DNA of 64,000 nucleotides from Clostridia bacterium (GCA_017452525.1 JAFTMG010000024.1:1-64000), one strand, 5' to 3'. Counted from the first letter of the stretch, positions 34,341 to 43,090 are shown. Program-made: numbers and translations. The notes: generated by a model not told the origin, from the letters alone.

Positions 34341-35154
34341 ATGAGCCGATACTTTTTCTTGCCGCCACGCGGTATTCAGAGGGTGTCATTCCCGTAATAC
34401 TCTTGAATATCTCCCGAAAATAGATAGTAGAGTGGAATCCGTTGGACATGGCAATCTCATCAATGGAAGTACTCTCGGTGCGAAGCTCCCTTGCCGCTTG
34501 CTCCACACGGATCTCATTGCGAAATTTTACCGGTGTCGTTCCCAATTCCTCTCGGAACAGATGGTACAGTCTCGATTCACTGATGCAAACGACGGATGCC
34601 AATGCTTTCACATCGAAATCGTCATGATAATTCTCCCGTATATACGCCATCGCTTGCAGTAAGGCGGGATTATATTGCACGGGAGGGACCGCGTTCAAAT
34701 GCGGCAGGACGTCCGCGTAAAAATGATAATAACTCCCGATCGCACGTACCTTTTGGATCCGTTCTCCCGTGGCAAACAGATCGAAAATCGTTCGGAACAA
34801 CGTCTCCGTCTGCGGCACGGAGAGCGCATCGATACGTTGGATCTCGTATCTTACCGCATTGGAAAGATCAAAGCTTCCGGAAATGATATTGCAGGCATAG
34901 TATTCTACCGTTGGCGTTCCCTGCCATACCGCGTGATATTGCTGACCCTCGGGGATATACAAAAGGGATCCCGCCTCCGCGTACAATCGATTTCCCATGG
35001 CGTTTACCGTGACATTGCCTTCTACCAAATAGACAAAGCTGGAATGTCTCCGCCCCTCCACTGTCTCAAAAAAATTGCTCCGCGCGTATACGGTATGCTC
35101 CGCTTGGAGCTCACTCATGCAAAGCTTTTTATCATGTAGGATCCGTTGTTCCAT
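34339..35154 (-). CDS. AraC family transcriptional regulator
   Basis: 271 residues from the ATG at 35154 (CGGAGGT 6 nt upstream; an earlier in-frame GTG is too close to it). N-terminal cupin-like sensor (about 15-110, with G-VTVNAMG and SLLYIPEG-QYHA), then the two-helix-turn-helix AraC domain (170-268): YIRENYHDDFDVKALA---CISESRLYHLFREELGTTPV-F and IDEIAMSNGFHSTIYFREIFKSITGMTPSEYR. It is divergent from the SDR/dehydroquinase/oxidoreductase genes, with promoters that overlap completely, so it most likely controls them and itself in response to a small organic ligand. Confidence 0.9.
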   Translation of the reverse strand: MEQRILHDKKLCMSELQAEHTVYARSNFFETVEGRRHSSFVYLVEGNVTVNAMGNRLYAEAGSLLYIPEGQQYHAVWQGTPTVEYYACNIISGSFDLSNAVRYEIQRIDALSVPQTETLFRTIFDLFATGERIQKVRAIGSYYHFYADVLPHLNAVPPVQYNPALLQAMAYIRENYHDDFDVKALASVVCISESRLYHLFREELGTTPVKFRNEIRVEQAARELRTESTSIDEIAMSNGFHSTIYFREIFKSITGMTPSEYRVAARKSIGS

Positions 35155-35196
35155 GTCCACACCTCCGAAATCAGCAGAATCGTTTTCCTAATAAGC

Positions 35197-35225
35197 AATA
35201 TACCATATCGACAGGATTTTGTCAA
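35197..35225 (-). promoter_or_regulatory. promoter of the AraC gene
   Basis: TTGACA (35220-35225) and TATATT (35197-35202), 17-nt spacer. It lies inside the opposing SDR promoter. Confidence 0.7.
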
Positions 35226-35236
35226 GAGGCTATAAT
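35208..35236 (+). promoter_or_regulatory. promoter of the SDR operon
   Basis: TCGACA (35208-35213) and TATAAT (35231-35236), 17-nt spacer. The dyad GACA/TGTC (35210-35223) sits in the region shared with the AraC promoter. Confidence 0.7.
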
Positions 35237-35287
35237 AATGATAGAAAGCTTTATTCTTCAACATCGTTATAAAACAGGAGGTAGCAT

Positions 35288-36052
35288 ATGAATTTTCAAG
35301 GGCAAGTCGCCATATCCACGGGAGCCGCATCCGGCATGGGTTTGCTCTTTGCGCAAAATTTTGCAAGTCTTGGCGGAAACGTCGTGATGTGCGACGTCAA
35401 TGAGCCCGTTCTTACGGAAAAGGTTGCCGAGATCAACGCCGCAAACCAAGGCCGCGCCGTGGGCGTTGTATGTGACGTGCGCGATTATGCGCAGGTATGT
35501 GCGGTCCGTGACCGTGCCGTTTCTGAGTTTGGTCGCATTGACGTGATGGCAAATTTCGCCGGCGGAACTGCCGTTCGCATGCTGAAGGTCGACAGCAAAT
35601 TGGAATTTCCCGATATTCCGATTGAGGTATTCGACTGGGGAATCGACGTAAATCTGAAGGGACAGTTTTATTTCGCCCATGCCGTCATGAAGCAGATGCG
35701 TGAGCAAAAAAGCGGTTTGATCATCAACATAGGCTCGATCACAGGTGAGGAGGGCGACAAACGGGGCATGGACTACCCTACCGCCAAAAGCGGTGTCATG
35801 TACGGTCTGACCAAATCTCTTGCCGCCTACGGCGGGCAATACAACGTGCGTTGTGTCTGCATCTCCCCCGGTCCCGTGCTGACCCGAGAAGCCATGGCAA
35901 AAATGAGAACTCCGCTTGGTCGTGCGGCAGAGCCGCAGGAGATCATTGATCTGGCCCTGTTTGTCGCTTCGGAAAAAGGACAGTTCATCAACGGCACCAG
36001 CCTCCTGATCGATGGCGGACGAAATGCCCTGCAACGCCTGCGATACGATTAA
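35288..36052 (+). CDS. short-chain dehydrogenase/reductase
   Basis: 254 residues, classical SDR. Cofactor loop TGAASGMG (11-18), CDV (acidic residue after strand 2, favouring NAD), NFAGG (89-93; NAG variant), and the catalytic Ser150, Tyr163 and Lys167 in Y-P-T-A-K. The C-terminus LLIDGGR is typical. The substrate loop (95-112) is longer than in FabG-like members. First gene of a three-gene operon with a dehydroquinase-like and a quinone-oxidoreductase-like protein, so it may oxidise a polyol or hydroxy acid of the quinate/shikimate kind; that is inference. AGGAGG lies 6 nt before the ATG. Confidence 0.85.
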   Translation: MNFQGQVAISTGAASGMGLLFAQNFASLGGNVVMCDVNEPVLTEKVAEINAANQGRAVGVVCDVRDYAQVCAVRDRAVSEFGRIDVMANFAGGTAVRMLKVDSKLEFPDIPIEVFDWGIDVNLKGQFYFAHAVMKQMREQKSGLIINIGSITGEEGDKRGMDYPTAKSGVMYGLTKSLAAYGGQYNVRCVCISPGPVLTREAMAKMRTPLGRAAEPQEIIDLALFVASEKGQFINGTSLLIDGGRNALQRLRYD

Positions 36053-36067
36053 CACGGGAGGCTTATG

Positions 36068-36835
36068 ATGAATCATCACACTACCTTTTTAGGGCATGAA
36101 CGCCCCTTGATCACCTGCATGATCCAGGCTGACAACACCCATCGCGCGATTGAACTGGCGGAGCGTGGATTGGCCGCCGGTTGCGATGCCTTCGGTTTTC
36201 AATGGGAGGTCATGCCTCCTGAGCTGCGCCGTGAGGAGACCATCAAAAGCATTTTTGCCGCAATGCAGGGAAAACCCATTTACGTAACCAACTACCGCTC
36301 GAAAAAGAACGCGGGGATCGATGACGAAACGCTGCTCAATGGATTGATCACACTGCGCAAATGGGGGGCTACACTCATTGATATTACAGGAGATTTGTTT
36401 TCCCCGCACCCCATACAGCTTACGGAAGACAAGGAAGCCGTTGCACGTCAGAAGGAGGCGGCTGCCATGATCCATGATCTTGGCGGTGAGGTATTGATCT
36501 CCTCTCACGTCATGAAATTCACCCCCGCCGAGGAGGTCCTACGCATTGCCACCGCACAGCAAGAGCGAGGCGCGGACATTGCCAAGATTGTCACCGCCGC
36601 CAACACAGAGGAGGAGGAGCTGGAAAATCTCCGCATTACCTCCCTGCTGAAAAAGGAATTAAAGATTCCCTTCCTCTTCCTGTCCGGCGGTACACACACC
36701 AAGTTACACCGCACCATGGGTCCCATGCTCGGCTGTTGTACCTGGCTGACCGTAGCGGAGCATGACGCGTATTCCACCAAGCAGCAGCCCCTTTGTCACC
36801 ACATCCGTGCCATTTCCGACCACTTCTCGTGGTAA
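36068..36835 (+). CDS. type I 3-dehydroquinate dehydratase-like protein
   Basis: 255 residues from the second of two adjacent ATGs (36068), 6 nt after GGAGG. A TIM barrel of the class I dehydroquinase type: Glu47 in F-Q-W-E, His147 in SSHVMKFTP and the Schiff-base Lys173 in DIAKIVTAAN lie at the same spacing as in AroD (46, 143, 170). The C-terminal phosphate-like loop (HRTMGPMLGC) differs from the usual SR-AGE-FGS, so the substrate may not be dehydroquinate itself. It lies between an SDR and a quinone-oxidoreductase-like gene under an AraC regulator, which points to catabolism rather than aromatic biosynthesis; no other shikimate gene is near. Confidence 0.75.
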   Translation: MNHHTTFLGHERPLITCMIQADNTHRAIELAERGLAAGCDAFGFQWEVMPPELRREETIKSIFAAMQGKPIYVTNYRSKKNAGIDDETLLNGLITLRKWGATLIDITGDLFSPHPIQLTEDKEAVARQKEAAAMIHDLGGEVLISSHVMKFTPAEEVLRIATAQQERGADIAKIVTAANTEEEELENLRITSLLKKELKIPFLFLSGGTHTKLHRTMGPMLGCCTWLTVAEHDAYSTKQQPLCHHIRAISDHFSW

Positions 36836-36859
36836 GCAAACAGAAAAGAGGATAACACA

Positions 36860-37846
36860 ATGAAAGCAATTTTAGTCAACCCCGATCAGTCCTTGATCTG
36901 GACTGAAGTTCCCGATCCCATCATCCGCGACGATGAGGTTCTGGTTGAGATCCACTATGCCGCGTTGAATCGCGCTGACCTGATGCAGCGAGCAGGCGAC
37001 TATCCCCCCCCTCCCGGTTGCCCGGAGTGGATGGGACTGGAGATCTCCGGATACATTCGTCAAATGGGCAAAACCGCGCAGGAGAAATCCAATTTCCGCT
37101 GCGGTGATGCCGTCTGTGCCCTGCTGGGCGGCGGCGGATATGCAGAATACGTTGCCGTAAAATACGACATGCTTATGCCCGTTCCCAAGGGGTGCTCGTT
37201 GGCAGAGGCGGCAGCTATGCCCGAGGCTTACTGTACCGCATATCTCAACATCTTTGGTGAAGGCGGTGCCAAGGCTGGCGACACGCTGTTGATGCATGCC
37301 GGCGCAAGCGGACTGGCATCCGTTGTCATCCCCATGGCAAAGTCCTTCGGACTGCGCGTCATCACCAGCGTTCGTTCTACCGAATACGTCGAAAAGATCA
37401 GTTCCCTCGGGGCGGATATCATCATCGACACCTCCAAAGAAAAGACCGCCGACGTTCTCCACGCCCAATTGGATGCAGGCACTCCCGTAGATGTTGCCAT
37501 TGACTGTCTGGGCGGCGAGGACATGGGCACATGCCTTCCCTATCTGGCCCGCGGTGCCCGTTGGATCATGATCGCCGCGTTGGCGGGACAGTTGACTCAG
37601 ATCGATCTGAAAAACATTTACGTCCGCAACGTGCGCATCATCGGCAGCACCTTGCGCTCCCGCACCCCGGAATACAAGGCAGAGCTGATTGCCAAGCTGG
37701 TCAAGGACGTCTGGCCCCGTGTGGAATCCGGCGAGTTGAAATCCAGCATATATCGCATCTTCCCGATCACGCAGGCGGAGGACGCCCATGCTCTGATGGC
37801 ATCCGGTGCGCACAACGGCAAGATCGTTCTGTGTGTAAAAGAATAA
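36860..37846 (+). CDS. zinc-free MDR-family quinone oxidoreductase (PIG3-like)
   Basis: 328 residues, medium-chain dehydrogenase/reductase of the NADPH:quinone oxidoreductase/TP53I3 group. LNRADLMQRAGDYPPPPG-P--MGLEISGYI near residues 35-68 is the hallmark; then GGGGYAEY, P-G-SLAEAAAMPEAY-TAY, LMHAGASGL (cofactor loop, AxxGxxS type) and R-VE-GELKSSIYRIFPI near the end. No zinc ligands are expected or seen. Third gene of the AraC-controlled operon, 24 nt behind the dehydroquinase-like gene. It probably reduces a quinone or enone with NADPH. Confidence 0.88.
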   Translation: MKAILVNPDQSLIWTEVPDPIIRDDEVLVEIHYAALNRADLMQRAGDYPPPPGCPEWMGLEISGYIRQMGKTAQEKSNFRCGDAVCALLGGGGYAEYVAVKYDMLMPVPKGCSLAEAAAMPEAYCTAYLNIFGEGGAKAGDTLLMHAGASGLASVVIPMAKSFGLRVITSVRSTEYVEKISSLGADIIIDTSKEKTADVLHAQLDAGTPVDVAIDCLGGEDMGTCLPYLARGARWIMIAALAGQLTQIDLKNIYVRNVRIIGSTLRSRTPEYKAELIAKLVKDVWPRVESGELKSSIYRIFPITQAEDAHALMASGAHNGKIVLCVKE

Positions 37847-37858
37847 AACAAATCGCAT

Positions 37859-37902
37859 CACAAAGAAGAACCGCTTTCGATTGGAAGCGGTTCTTCTTTG
37901 TG
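37859..37902. terminator. bidirectional terminator between the oxidoreductase and Nudix genes
   Basis: An 18-bp perfect stem (CACAAAGAAGAACCGCTT with its complement) with an 8-nt loop, between convergent units. Confidence 0.85.
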
Positions 37903-37924
37903 GGTACGTACCATGTCGGCATTG

Positions 37925-38410
37925 CTATTCTTCGCGATAAATAAAGTGCCGGATACCCTGTTCTGTCTTTTCAAGCAGTGCCCGTGCCTCCGGTGGATAT
38001 ACCTCAATATCCGATAAACGATTTATCGGGATCCATAAAAATTCCAACGAAAAATCCCGATTCTCAAGCTGTTCTTCTCCGATAAAGGACGTTCGTTCCA
38101 TCAGTATAGGATCGGTCAGCTCCACGGCATAGTAAAGACAAATCTGATGGCAGGGGCGGTCTCCCCACGGAAAGAAGATCTCACCGACCCACATCAGTTC
38201 TCCCACACGGATCTCCGCGCCGATCTCCTCTCTGAACTCGCGGATCAACGTCTGTTCATTGGTCTCTCCAAACATGACATGACCGCCGGGAAACGCGTGC
38301 GCCGAGTCATTGGTCGGCTTTTGCAGAAGCACCTTGCCATCATGCAAACAGACGCCTGCCACACGATAGCTGAACACAGCCTCACTGTCCTTGAAAAGAA
38401 TATCTCTCAT
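37925..38410 (-). CDS. Nudix hydrolase
   Basis: 161 residues from the ATG at 38410 (GGGAGGT 7 nt upstream). Nudix box GGHVMFGET---TLIREFREEIGAE near 43-67 is complete, with the REEIG metal ligands. The following W-GE-FFPWGDRPCHQI-LYYAVEL is the substrate side. It would cleave a nucleoside diphosphate linked to another group; the substrate cannot be named. Last gene of a seven-gene minus-strand operon rich in housecleaning enzymes. Confidence 0.88.
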   Translation of the reverse strand: MRDILFKDSEAVFSYRVAGVCLHDGKVLLQKPTNDSAHAFPGGHVMFGETNEQTLIREFREEIGAEIRVGELMWVGEIFFPWGDRPCHQICLYYAVELTDPILMERTSFIGEEQLENRDFSLEFLWIPINRLSDIEVYPPEARALLEKTEQGIRHFIYREE

Positions 38411-38429
38411 ATACTTACCTCCCATTGCA

Positions 38430-39008
38430 TCACTCGATCACGACGGAATCCCCATCACGCAAGGCATGAACGGTATATTTCCCTTCCGAAACCAGCTTTT
38501 TGTAATGTGCCTCCCGCTCCTTTGTGTAGTGACACAATAATATTCCGTCAAACAGTCCCAGCCCGGAATCATCAAAGCAAGGATCGGAAGGCGGGTCATC
38601 ATAACACGCTACGTGAATCACGTTTTTCGTTACAATATGTGCCCCCGCGCTGCCTCCGATATAGGTAACACCGTTTTGAACGTACCGGATCAGATCCTTG
38701 TCAAAGCCGCACCGCCTTAATTTTTGAAGTGTAGCGAAGGTGTTGCCTCCGCTGACGTAGATCACATCCAAGGGAAGTTCACGAAAAGAATCGGCTGAAC
38801 GTTCATCGAAAATAAAGGTCAGCGCCTCCGAAAAACCGATGTCCCGGAGTCTTTGTCGGTATTTTCCGGATAAGATCTTTTGGGTGCTTGCCTTTTCATT
38901 GGGGATAAACAGTACTCGGCATTCTTCTATCGGCTTGGGCAAATGTTCTAAAATACATGCTCTTGATATAGGGTGCGAAAAATCGCAGGAGGACAAGATC
39001 AGCTTCAT
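38430..39008 (-). CDS. S51-type peptidase (dipeptidase E-like)
   Basis: 192 residues with the flavodoxin-like fold of peptidase E. The nucleophile elbow is G-G-S-A-G-A with Ser120; YVSGGNTF near 84-91 and the His-bearing LLCHYTKERE near 157-165 complete the expected site. Peptidase E removes N-terminal aspartyl residues from dipeptides; relatives include cyanophycinase. It shares a 4-bp overlap with the HD-domain gene upstream and lies 20 nt before the Nudix gene. Confidence 0.85.
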   Translation of the reverse strand: MKLILSSCDFSHPISRACILEHLPKPIEECRVLFIPNEKASTQKILSGKYRQRLRDIGFSEALTFIFDERSADSFRELPLDVIYVSGGNTFATLQKLRRCGFDKDLIRYVQNGVTYIGGSAGAHIVTKNVIHVACYDDPPSDPCFDDSGLGLFDGILLCHYTKEREAHYKKLVSEGKYTVHALRDGDSVVIE

Positions 39009-39607
39009 ATTTTTTCTCCTTTAGCAAGGTCATCCGTTATATCTGCTTTTTCCTGCGCGATCTTTCGCCGGGACTCCTGATTCAACGTGTTTTTTAATGT
39101 CGCCGTCCACTCCGACCAGGCAACATTCCGCTCTCCATAGGTCAGATTTTCCTCAAATTCGCGCGGAAGCCATGTGGAGAGAGGTGCCTCATTGTGGGAA
39201 AGAATCGCCTCCATGTTATCCAATGCCTTATACAGCTTTGCTTCCTCGCTCTCCCGCGCATTCATTTCCGCAAAAAGCTGCTTCCAATTTGTCCGATAAG
39301 GCTCGGGCAGTTCACCAAGCAGCCGCTCGATCGCCTGCTCCTCTTCCCGCTCGTGCCCTTCTGTTTTGAGAAACGCGGGGATATCTCCCGTCACGGCTTC
39401 TCCCAGATCATGAATAAGACACATCGTAACAACCTTGTGGATATCGACCGTAGGAAAAGCATCGGCGCAAAGCAATGCCATGACCGACAACCGCCAGGAA
39501 TGCTCCGCCACGCTTTCATGCCGACCGCTGGAGGTCCATGAATGGCGCGTCTGACATTTCAGCTTTTCAATCACATGCAAAAAGGCAATGTACTCATTGA
39601 CATTCAC
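39005..39607 (-). CDS. HD-domain hydrolase, 5'-deoxynucleotidase-like
   Basis: 200 residues in the HDDC2/YfbR group, which remove phosphate from deoxynucleoside monophosphates. The metal set is His36 (in ESVAEHSW), His66-Asp67 (CLIHDLGEA) and an Asp near 130 (KALDNMEA). GE---GD at 69-75 is typical. Translation is coupled on both sides by 4-bp overlaps. Fits a nucleotide-pool sanitation role with the neighbouring Nudix enzymes. Confidence 0.85.
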   Translation of the reverse strand: MNVNEYIAFLHVIEKLKCQTRHSWTSSGRHESVAEHSWRLSVMALLCADAFPTVDIHKVVTMCLIHDLGEAVTGDIPAFLKTEGHEREEEQAIERLLGELPEPYRTNWKQLFAEMNARESEEAKLYKALDNMEAILSHNEAPLSTWLPREFEENLTYGERNVAWSEWTATLKNTLNQESRRKIAQEKADITDDLAKGEKI

Positions 39608-40533
39608 GAAATATCCCTCGCTTTTTTCAGAAATTCGTCCAAATAGAAGAACGGTACCAAGGTCCCTTCGCGGTAAAGCTCACGTATCTTCTCTTCCGAC
39701 GCCAACATCACGTCGCAGGTCTCACCGGGCTGCAAAACGACCTCGGACAGATCTACGTCGTGTTGGAACAGCCACACATCGCAGAAATTATCTTCTCGCG
39801 GGATTGGCATCAAACAGATACCGCGCCGGGGATCCAGCGTAATTCCCGTTTCCTCCTGGACCTCTCGCAAAGCCGCCCGCAGGCTATCATCACCGCTCAA
39901 AGCAGAGCCGCCGGTACATTCCCACATGTTAGGAAAGCCCTTGGTGGGAGCACGCTTGGTCAAAAGATATTCACCGCGGCTGTTTCGGATCCAGACCTGA
40001 ACGACAAGATGATAGTCTCCGTGCGGAAGCGGATCACCTCGGCGGTGCGTCCTGCCCGTCAAGCAGCGATTTTCGTCATATATGTCCCAAAGCTCATCGG
40101 GATTGCTTTGCAAATTCAGCCACGCCTGCACCCACTCATATAAATAGCCTTGGATCTCCGGATATGTCAGCTCCTGCGGAAGCGTTTCACGAAGTGATAT
40201 CTCGCCAATCTCAAACTCAGCGGGAATCGGTCCCAGCTCTGTTACCTCGGCATAATAAAGCATGCCGTAGCCAATACCGTGCTCGTTTTCTGCACTGTAC
40301 ACGCGAATAGGCGTCAAGGAAAAGACGGTTGCTCCCGTCTCTTCAAAAAGTTCACGGCGGGCACAGTCATCCACCGACTCGCCGCTCTCCCGATGTCCAC
40401 CGGGAATCTCCCACGTGGTTCTCTTTTTGTGGCGGCAAAAGATCCACTTACCTTGATATTTTGCAGCGATTACCGCAAACTTCAAATTTCCATCCGGAAT
40501 CTGCTCCGGCATATACGTTGTAACCTTGATCAT
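39604..40533 (-). CDS. protein with two tandem Nudix domains
   Basis: 309 residues from the ATG at 40533 (GAGGGG upstream); the longer frame runs into the methyltransferase gene and is rejected. The first Nudix domain (about 8-135) has GGHRESGES---CARRELFEETGA. The second (about 155-300) has GGSALSGDDSL-AALREVQEETGI, in which Asp replaces the first Glu of the box, but the REVQEE ligands remain. The second domain resembles IDI-like or MutT-type proteins (HLVVQVWI-N--GEYLL-KRAP-KG--NMWECTGG). Two complete active sites in one chain suggest a two-substrate or duplicated sanitation enzyme. Confidence 0.85.
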   Translation of the reverse strand: MIKVTTYMPEQIPDGNLKFAVIAAKYQGKWIFCRHKKRTTWEIPGGHRESGESVDDCARRELFEETGATVFSLTPIRVYSAENEHGIGYGMLYYAEVTELGPIPAEFEIGEISLRETLPQELTYPEIQGYLYEWVQAWLNLQSNPDELWDIYDENRCLTGRTHRRGDPLPHGDYHLVVQVWIRNSRGEYLLTKRAPTKGFPNMWECTGGSALSGDDSLRAALREVQEETGITLDPRRGICLMPIPREDNFCDVWLFQHDVDLSEVVLQPGETCDVMLASEEKIRELYREGTLVPFFYLDEFLKKARDIS

Positions 40534-40550
40534 ACAACCCCTCTTTACGC

Positions 40551-41279
40551 TCAAATTTTCGCGCGAACGATCAGAAAACACGGCTTGATCTGTTCCTTGA
40601 TCAGCGCAGGACGTTTGACAAGTGCCCAATCTTCCGCCACAGGCTCGATCACATCCTCCATGATAAAGCCCGTGTGTGCCAGTGAAGTTAGGATCTGTCC
40701 CATGGGTCGGTGATATTTTTCCACACCGTCCACAAACCATGTCGTCACGATTTTCGACGCACGGTTATAATCATATACGGTATATGCCGTACAGTTCCCC
40801 TGCTCATCGCGCTCAAAATGCCCCTGCGCGGTGTTCAGCGGATGCTCTTGTGAAAACAAAAGCATCCCGCCGGGACGTAAATGACGGCGGATCTCGCCAA
40901 GCAGCGAATCCAAATCCTCGATATAATGAAACGCCAAAGAGCTGTAGATCAGGTCAAAAGATTCATCGATCTCCGCCAGATCCTCCATGCTCATGCACCG
41001 ATATTCCACGCGAGGGTCGGCAGTCCGTTCCCTAGCCACCGCAAGCATCCTTTTCGAAATGTCGATTCCAAGCACCCGCTCAGCTCCGCGACGCGCGAAA
41101 TCCATACAATTCTCACCCATGCCGCATCCCAGATCCAGAACCTTTTTTCCGTCCAAGGATGGAAGAAGCTTTGCCATTGCAGGCTGCTCGATCAACACAT
41201 TGTGGTTGTCATCTCGCGCACGCAGGTTACTGTATTCCCGAAAAAACGCTTCGTTATCATATATATTTTGAGATTCCAT
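40551..41279 (-). CDS. class I SAM-dependent methyltransferase
   Basis: 242 residues from the ATG at 41279 (GAAAGG 11 nt upstream). Motif I VLDLGCGMGEN, acid D in LGIDISKRML, motif LIYSSLAFHYIEDL and LRPGGMLLFSQEHP mark a methyltransferase-11 domain. The substrate is probably a small molecule (Trp- and Tyr-rich C-terminus) but cannot be named. It lies 26 nt after the four-domain fusion gene and 18 nt before the double Nudix gene. Confidence 0.88.
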   Translation of the reverse strand: MESQNIYDNEAFFREYSNLRARDDNHNVLIEQPAMAKLLPSLDGKKVLDLGCGMGENCMDFARRGAERVLGIDISKRMLAVARERTADPRVEYRCMSMEDLAEIDESFDLIYSSLAFHYIEDLDSLLGEIRRHLRPGGMLLFSQEHPLNTAQGHFERDEQGNCTAYTVYDYNRASKIVTTWFVDGVEKYHRPMGQILTSLAHTGFIMEDVIEPVAEDWALVKRPALIKEQIKPCFLIVRAKI

Positions 41280-41304
41280 CAAAAACACAACCTTTCGTTG
41301 AATT

Positions 41305-43059
41305 TCATTCGCCGCTGAACAACTGCTTCCGGAGATATCCACAGGTGAATGGAAAGAAATCAAATTTTTGAGTTCCCACGTGGACAAAGCCGTATTTTTC
41401 ATACCACACGCGAAGCAGGCGATTTTCTTCCACAATTCCCGCAGTCATCGTCTGATAGCCGCGAACCATTCCCTCTCTGATTGCGTGAAGCAAAAGCCGC
41501 TCCCCGATCCGTTGATGACGGTATTCCGGCGCTACACAAAGCTGCTCCAACTCGACCTGCTCCCCGCTCTTTTCAGCCAATGAATAATAGCCGATGGGGC
41601 GATCCTCGCCGTCACAGCAAACGAACATCGGTCTTCCATTGTTATACCGGTCTATTAATCTCGCTTCATCCACGACAAAGGCGGTAAACCTTGGCGCGTT
41701 GGCAGGCGTAAAGCCAAATTCATCGACAACGCTCTGAAAGGATCGACAGATCAGTGAAACACAAGCCTCGATCTCATCCTGCCTCATCGCCCGAATTTGC
41801 CGGCTCGGCTTTCGGGTCGGTCTGACTTCCGAAGCAATTCTGTAACCCCCATCTTGCCCCGTGCCAAGCAGCCTTGCCTCTCCCAGTACCTCGCGGGCAA
41901 GACTTGCGCAACTCCCACACAGCAGGATCTCGCGGGCATCACGACCGCGCATCATTGCCTCTTGGAGCAAAGTCGCAGCCACATCACGGTAACGGCTTCT
42001 CGGCGATACACAGAACGCGCATATCTCAAACGTCGAGCCGACGTCCCCCTTCATACAGATCAAGCCAAGAGGCGTATCTTGCTCGCATGCGATCAAGGTC
42101 AACCATGCGTCCGAAGGCAAACCGTCCGCAAGCCCATTTTCCTCACACACGTGTCGTAACGCGCTCGGATCTGCGTCATGCGCGGCACGGTATTCATGCA
42201 CGGTATATCCGTCACACCACAGCTCCACGTGGGAATCATAGTATTTCTCCTGAAAACGTATCTGCTCAGCGATCTCCGCTTGTGTCAGCCTCATACCCAT
42301 CGGCAAGGCGACCAGCTTATCCTCCACGTCATCCTCACGGTGCACAATGGCAACGATCTTTGCGAGATACTCTTCCACCGGCTCGCAAACACCAAGGAGA
42401 TATACGTCCAGCTCCTCGTCATCACCGCCGAGAACGCCCGGAATACAGCCGTAATTGATGGGATACACGATATCCTTTTTATGCGCAAATCCGATTGGTC
42501 GGTCGATACTTACCGTCACCGTTTTTCCAAGATACGACCACACCATCGCTTTGCGCAAGGTATAGCGGATAAACTTTTCTTTTCCTGCCGTGTAGGCAGC
42601 ACGGTCATCTGCATACTGGGCGGCGAGCGCCTCCTTTAATTGCTGATATTGAGCGGCAATTTGCGGATGAGTGTTCAGGTAATCAACAAAATTCAGATAG
42701 TTCCGCCACTCCATACTCTCGTATTCCACCACGTGAATATGATGCGTCCGCGTATCCTGCGCCATATCCCCTGCGGAAAAGAAGATCTGCTTGTCATGTC
42801 CGACATCTTTGCGGTGAAAGCCGCATGCCGCCATCGCGTCGATCAGCGGTGCCACGTCCTCCAAAGCATCGACCGCAACCGCGATGTCTATAATCGGCTT
42901 CGCCTTGATCGCACGGATCGCAGTGCTTCCCACGTGGCGGATATCCCGCGCGACGTCGCCGAAAATACGTCTCAATTGGCAAACGGCCTCCGAAGCAACA
43001 CGGTCCCACTCCGCATCGTGCGGGAGAAGCTTTACCGTTCCTCTCTTTAATCCAATCAT
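41305..43059 (-). CDS. GrpB - pyrophosphatase-like - GNAT - GNAT fusion protein
   Basis: 584 residues from the ATG at 43059 (AGGAG 8 nt upstream). Four modules can be read. Residues 1-172 are a GrpB/UPF0157 nucleotidyltransferase-like domain (HVGSTA---I-AKPIIDI). Residues 175-280 match the short inorganic-pyrophosphatase-like family (KTVTVSIDRPIG, YPINYG-IPG, DVYLLGV, VAIVHR-DDVEDK, FQEKYYDS). Residues 285-415 look like a diverged GNAT (F-VSP--R---VA--LL-EA). Residues 420-584 are a typical GNAT with the acetyl-CoA loop YRHQRIGERLL and a C-terminal WYEKYGF. The parts are usually separate proteins. No internal stop or frame change occurs. Likely modifies or clears a phosphorylated small molecule; the substrate is unknown. 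Confidence 0.85.
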   Translation of the reverse strand: MIGLKRGTVKLLPHDAEWDRVASEAVCQLRRIFGDVARDIRHVGSTAIRAIKAKPIIDIAVAVDALEDVAPLIDAMAACGFHRKDVGHDKQIFFSAGDMAQDTRTHHIHVVEYESMEWRNYLNFVDYLNTHPQIAAQYQQLKEALAAQYADDRAAYTAGKEKFIRYTLRKAMVWSYLGKTVTVSIDRPIGFAHKKDIVYPINYGCIPGVLGGDDEELDVYLLGVCEPVEEYLAKIVAIVHREDDVEDKLVALPMGMRLTQAEIAEQIRFQEKYYDSHVELWCDGYTVHEYRAAHDADPSALRHVCEENGLADGLPSDAWLTLIACEQDTPLGLICMKGDVGSTFEICAFCVSPRSRYRDVAATLLQEAMMRGRDAREILLCGSCASLAREVLGEARLLGTGQDGGYRIASEVRPTRKPSRQIRAMRQDEIEACVSLICRSFQSVVDEFGFTPANAPRFTAFVVDEARLIDRYNNGRPMFVCCDGEDRPIGYYSLAEKSGEQVELEQLCVAPEYRHQRIGERLLLHAIREGMVRGYQTMTAGIVEENRLLRVWYEKYGFVHVGTQKFDFFPFTCGYLRKQLFSGE

Positions 43060-43090
43060 CTTTTCCACTCCTGACTTCAACAAAACGTTG

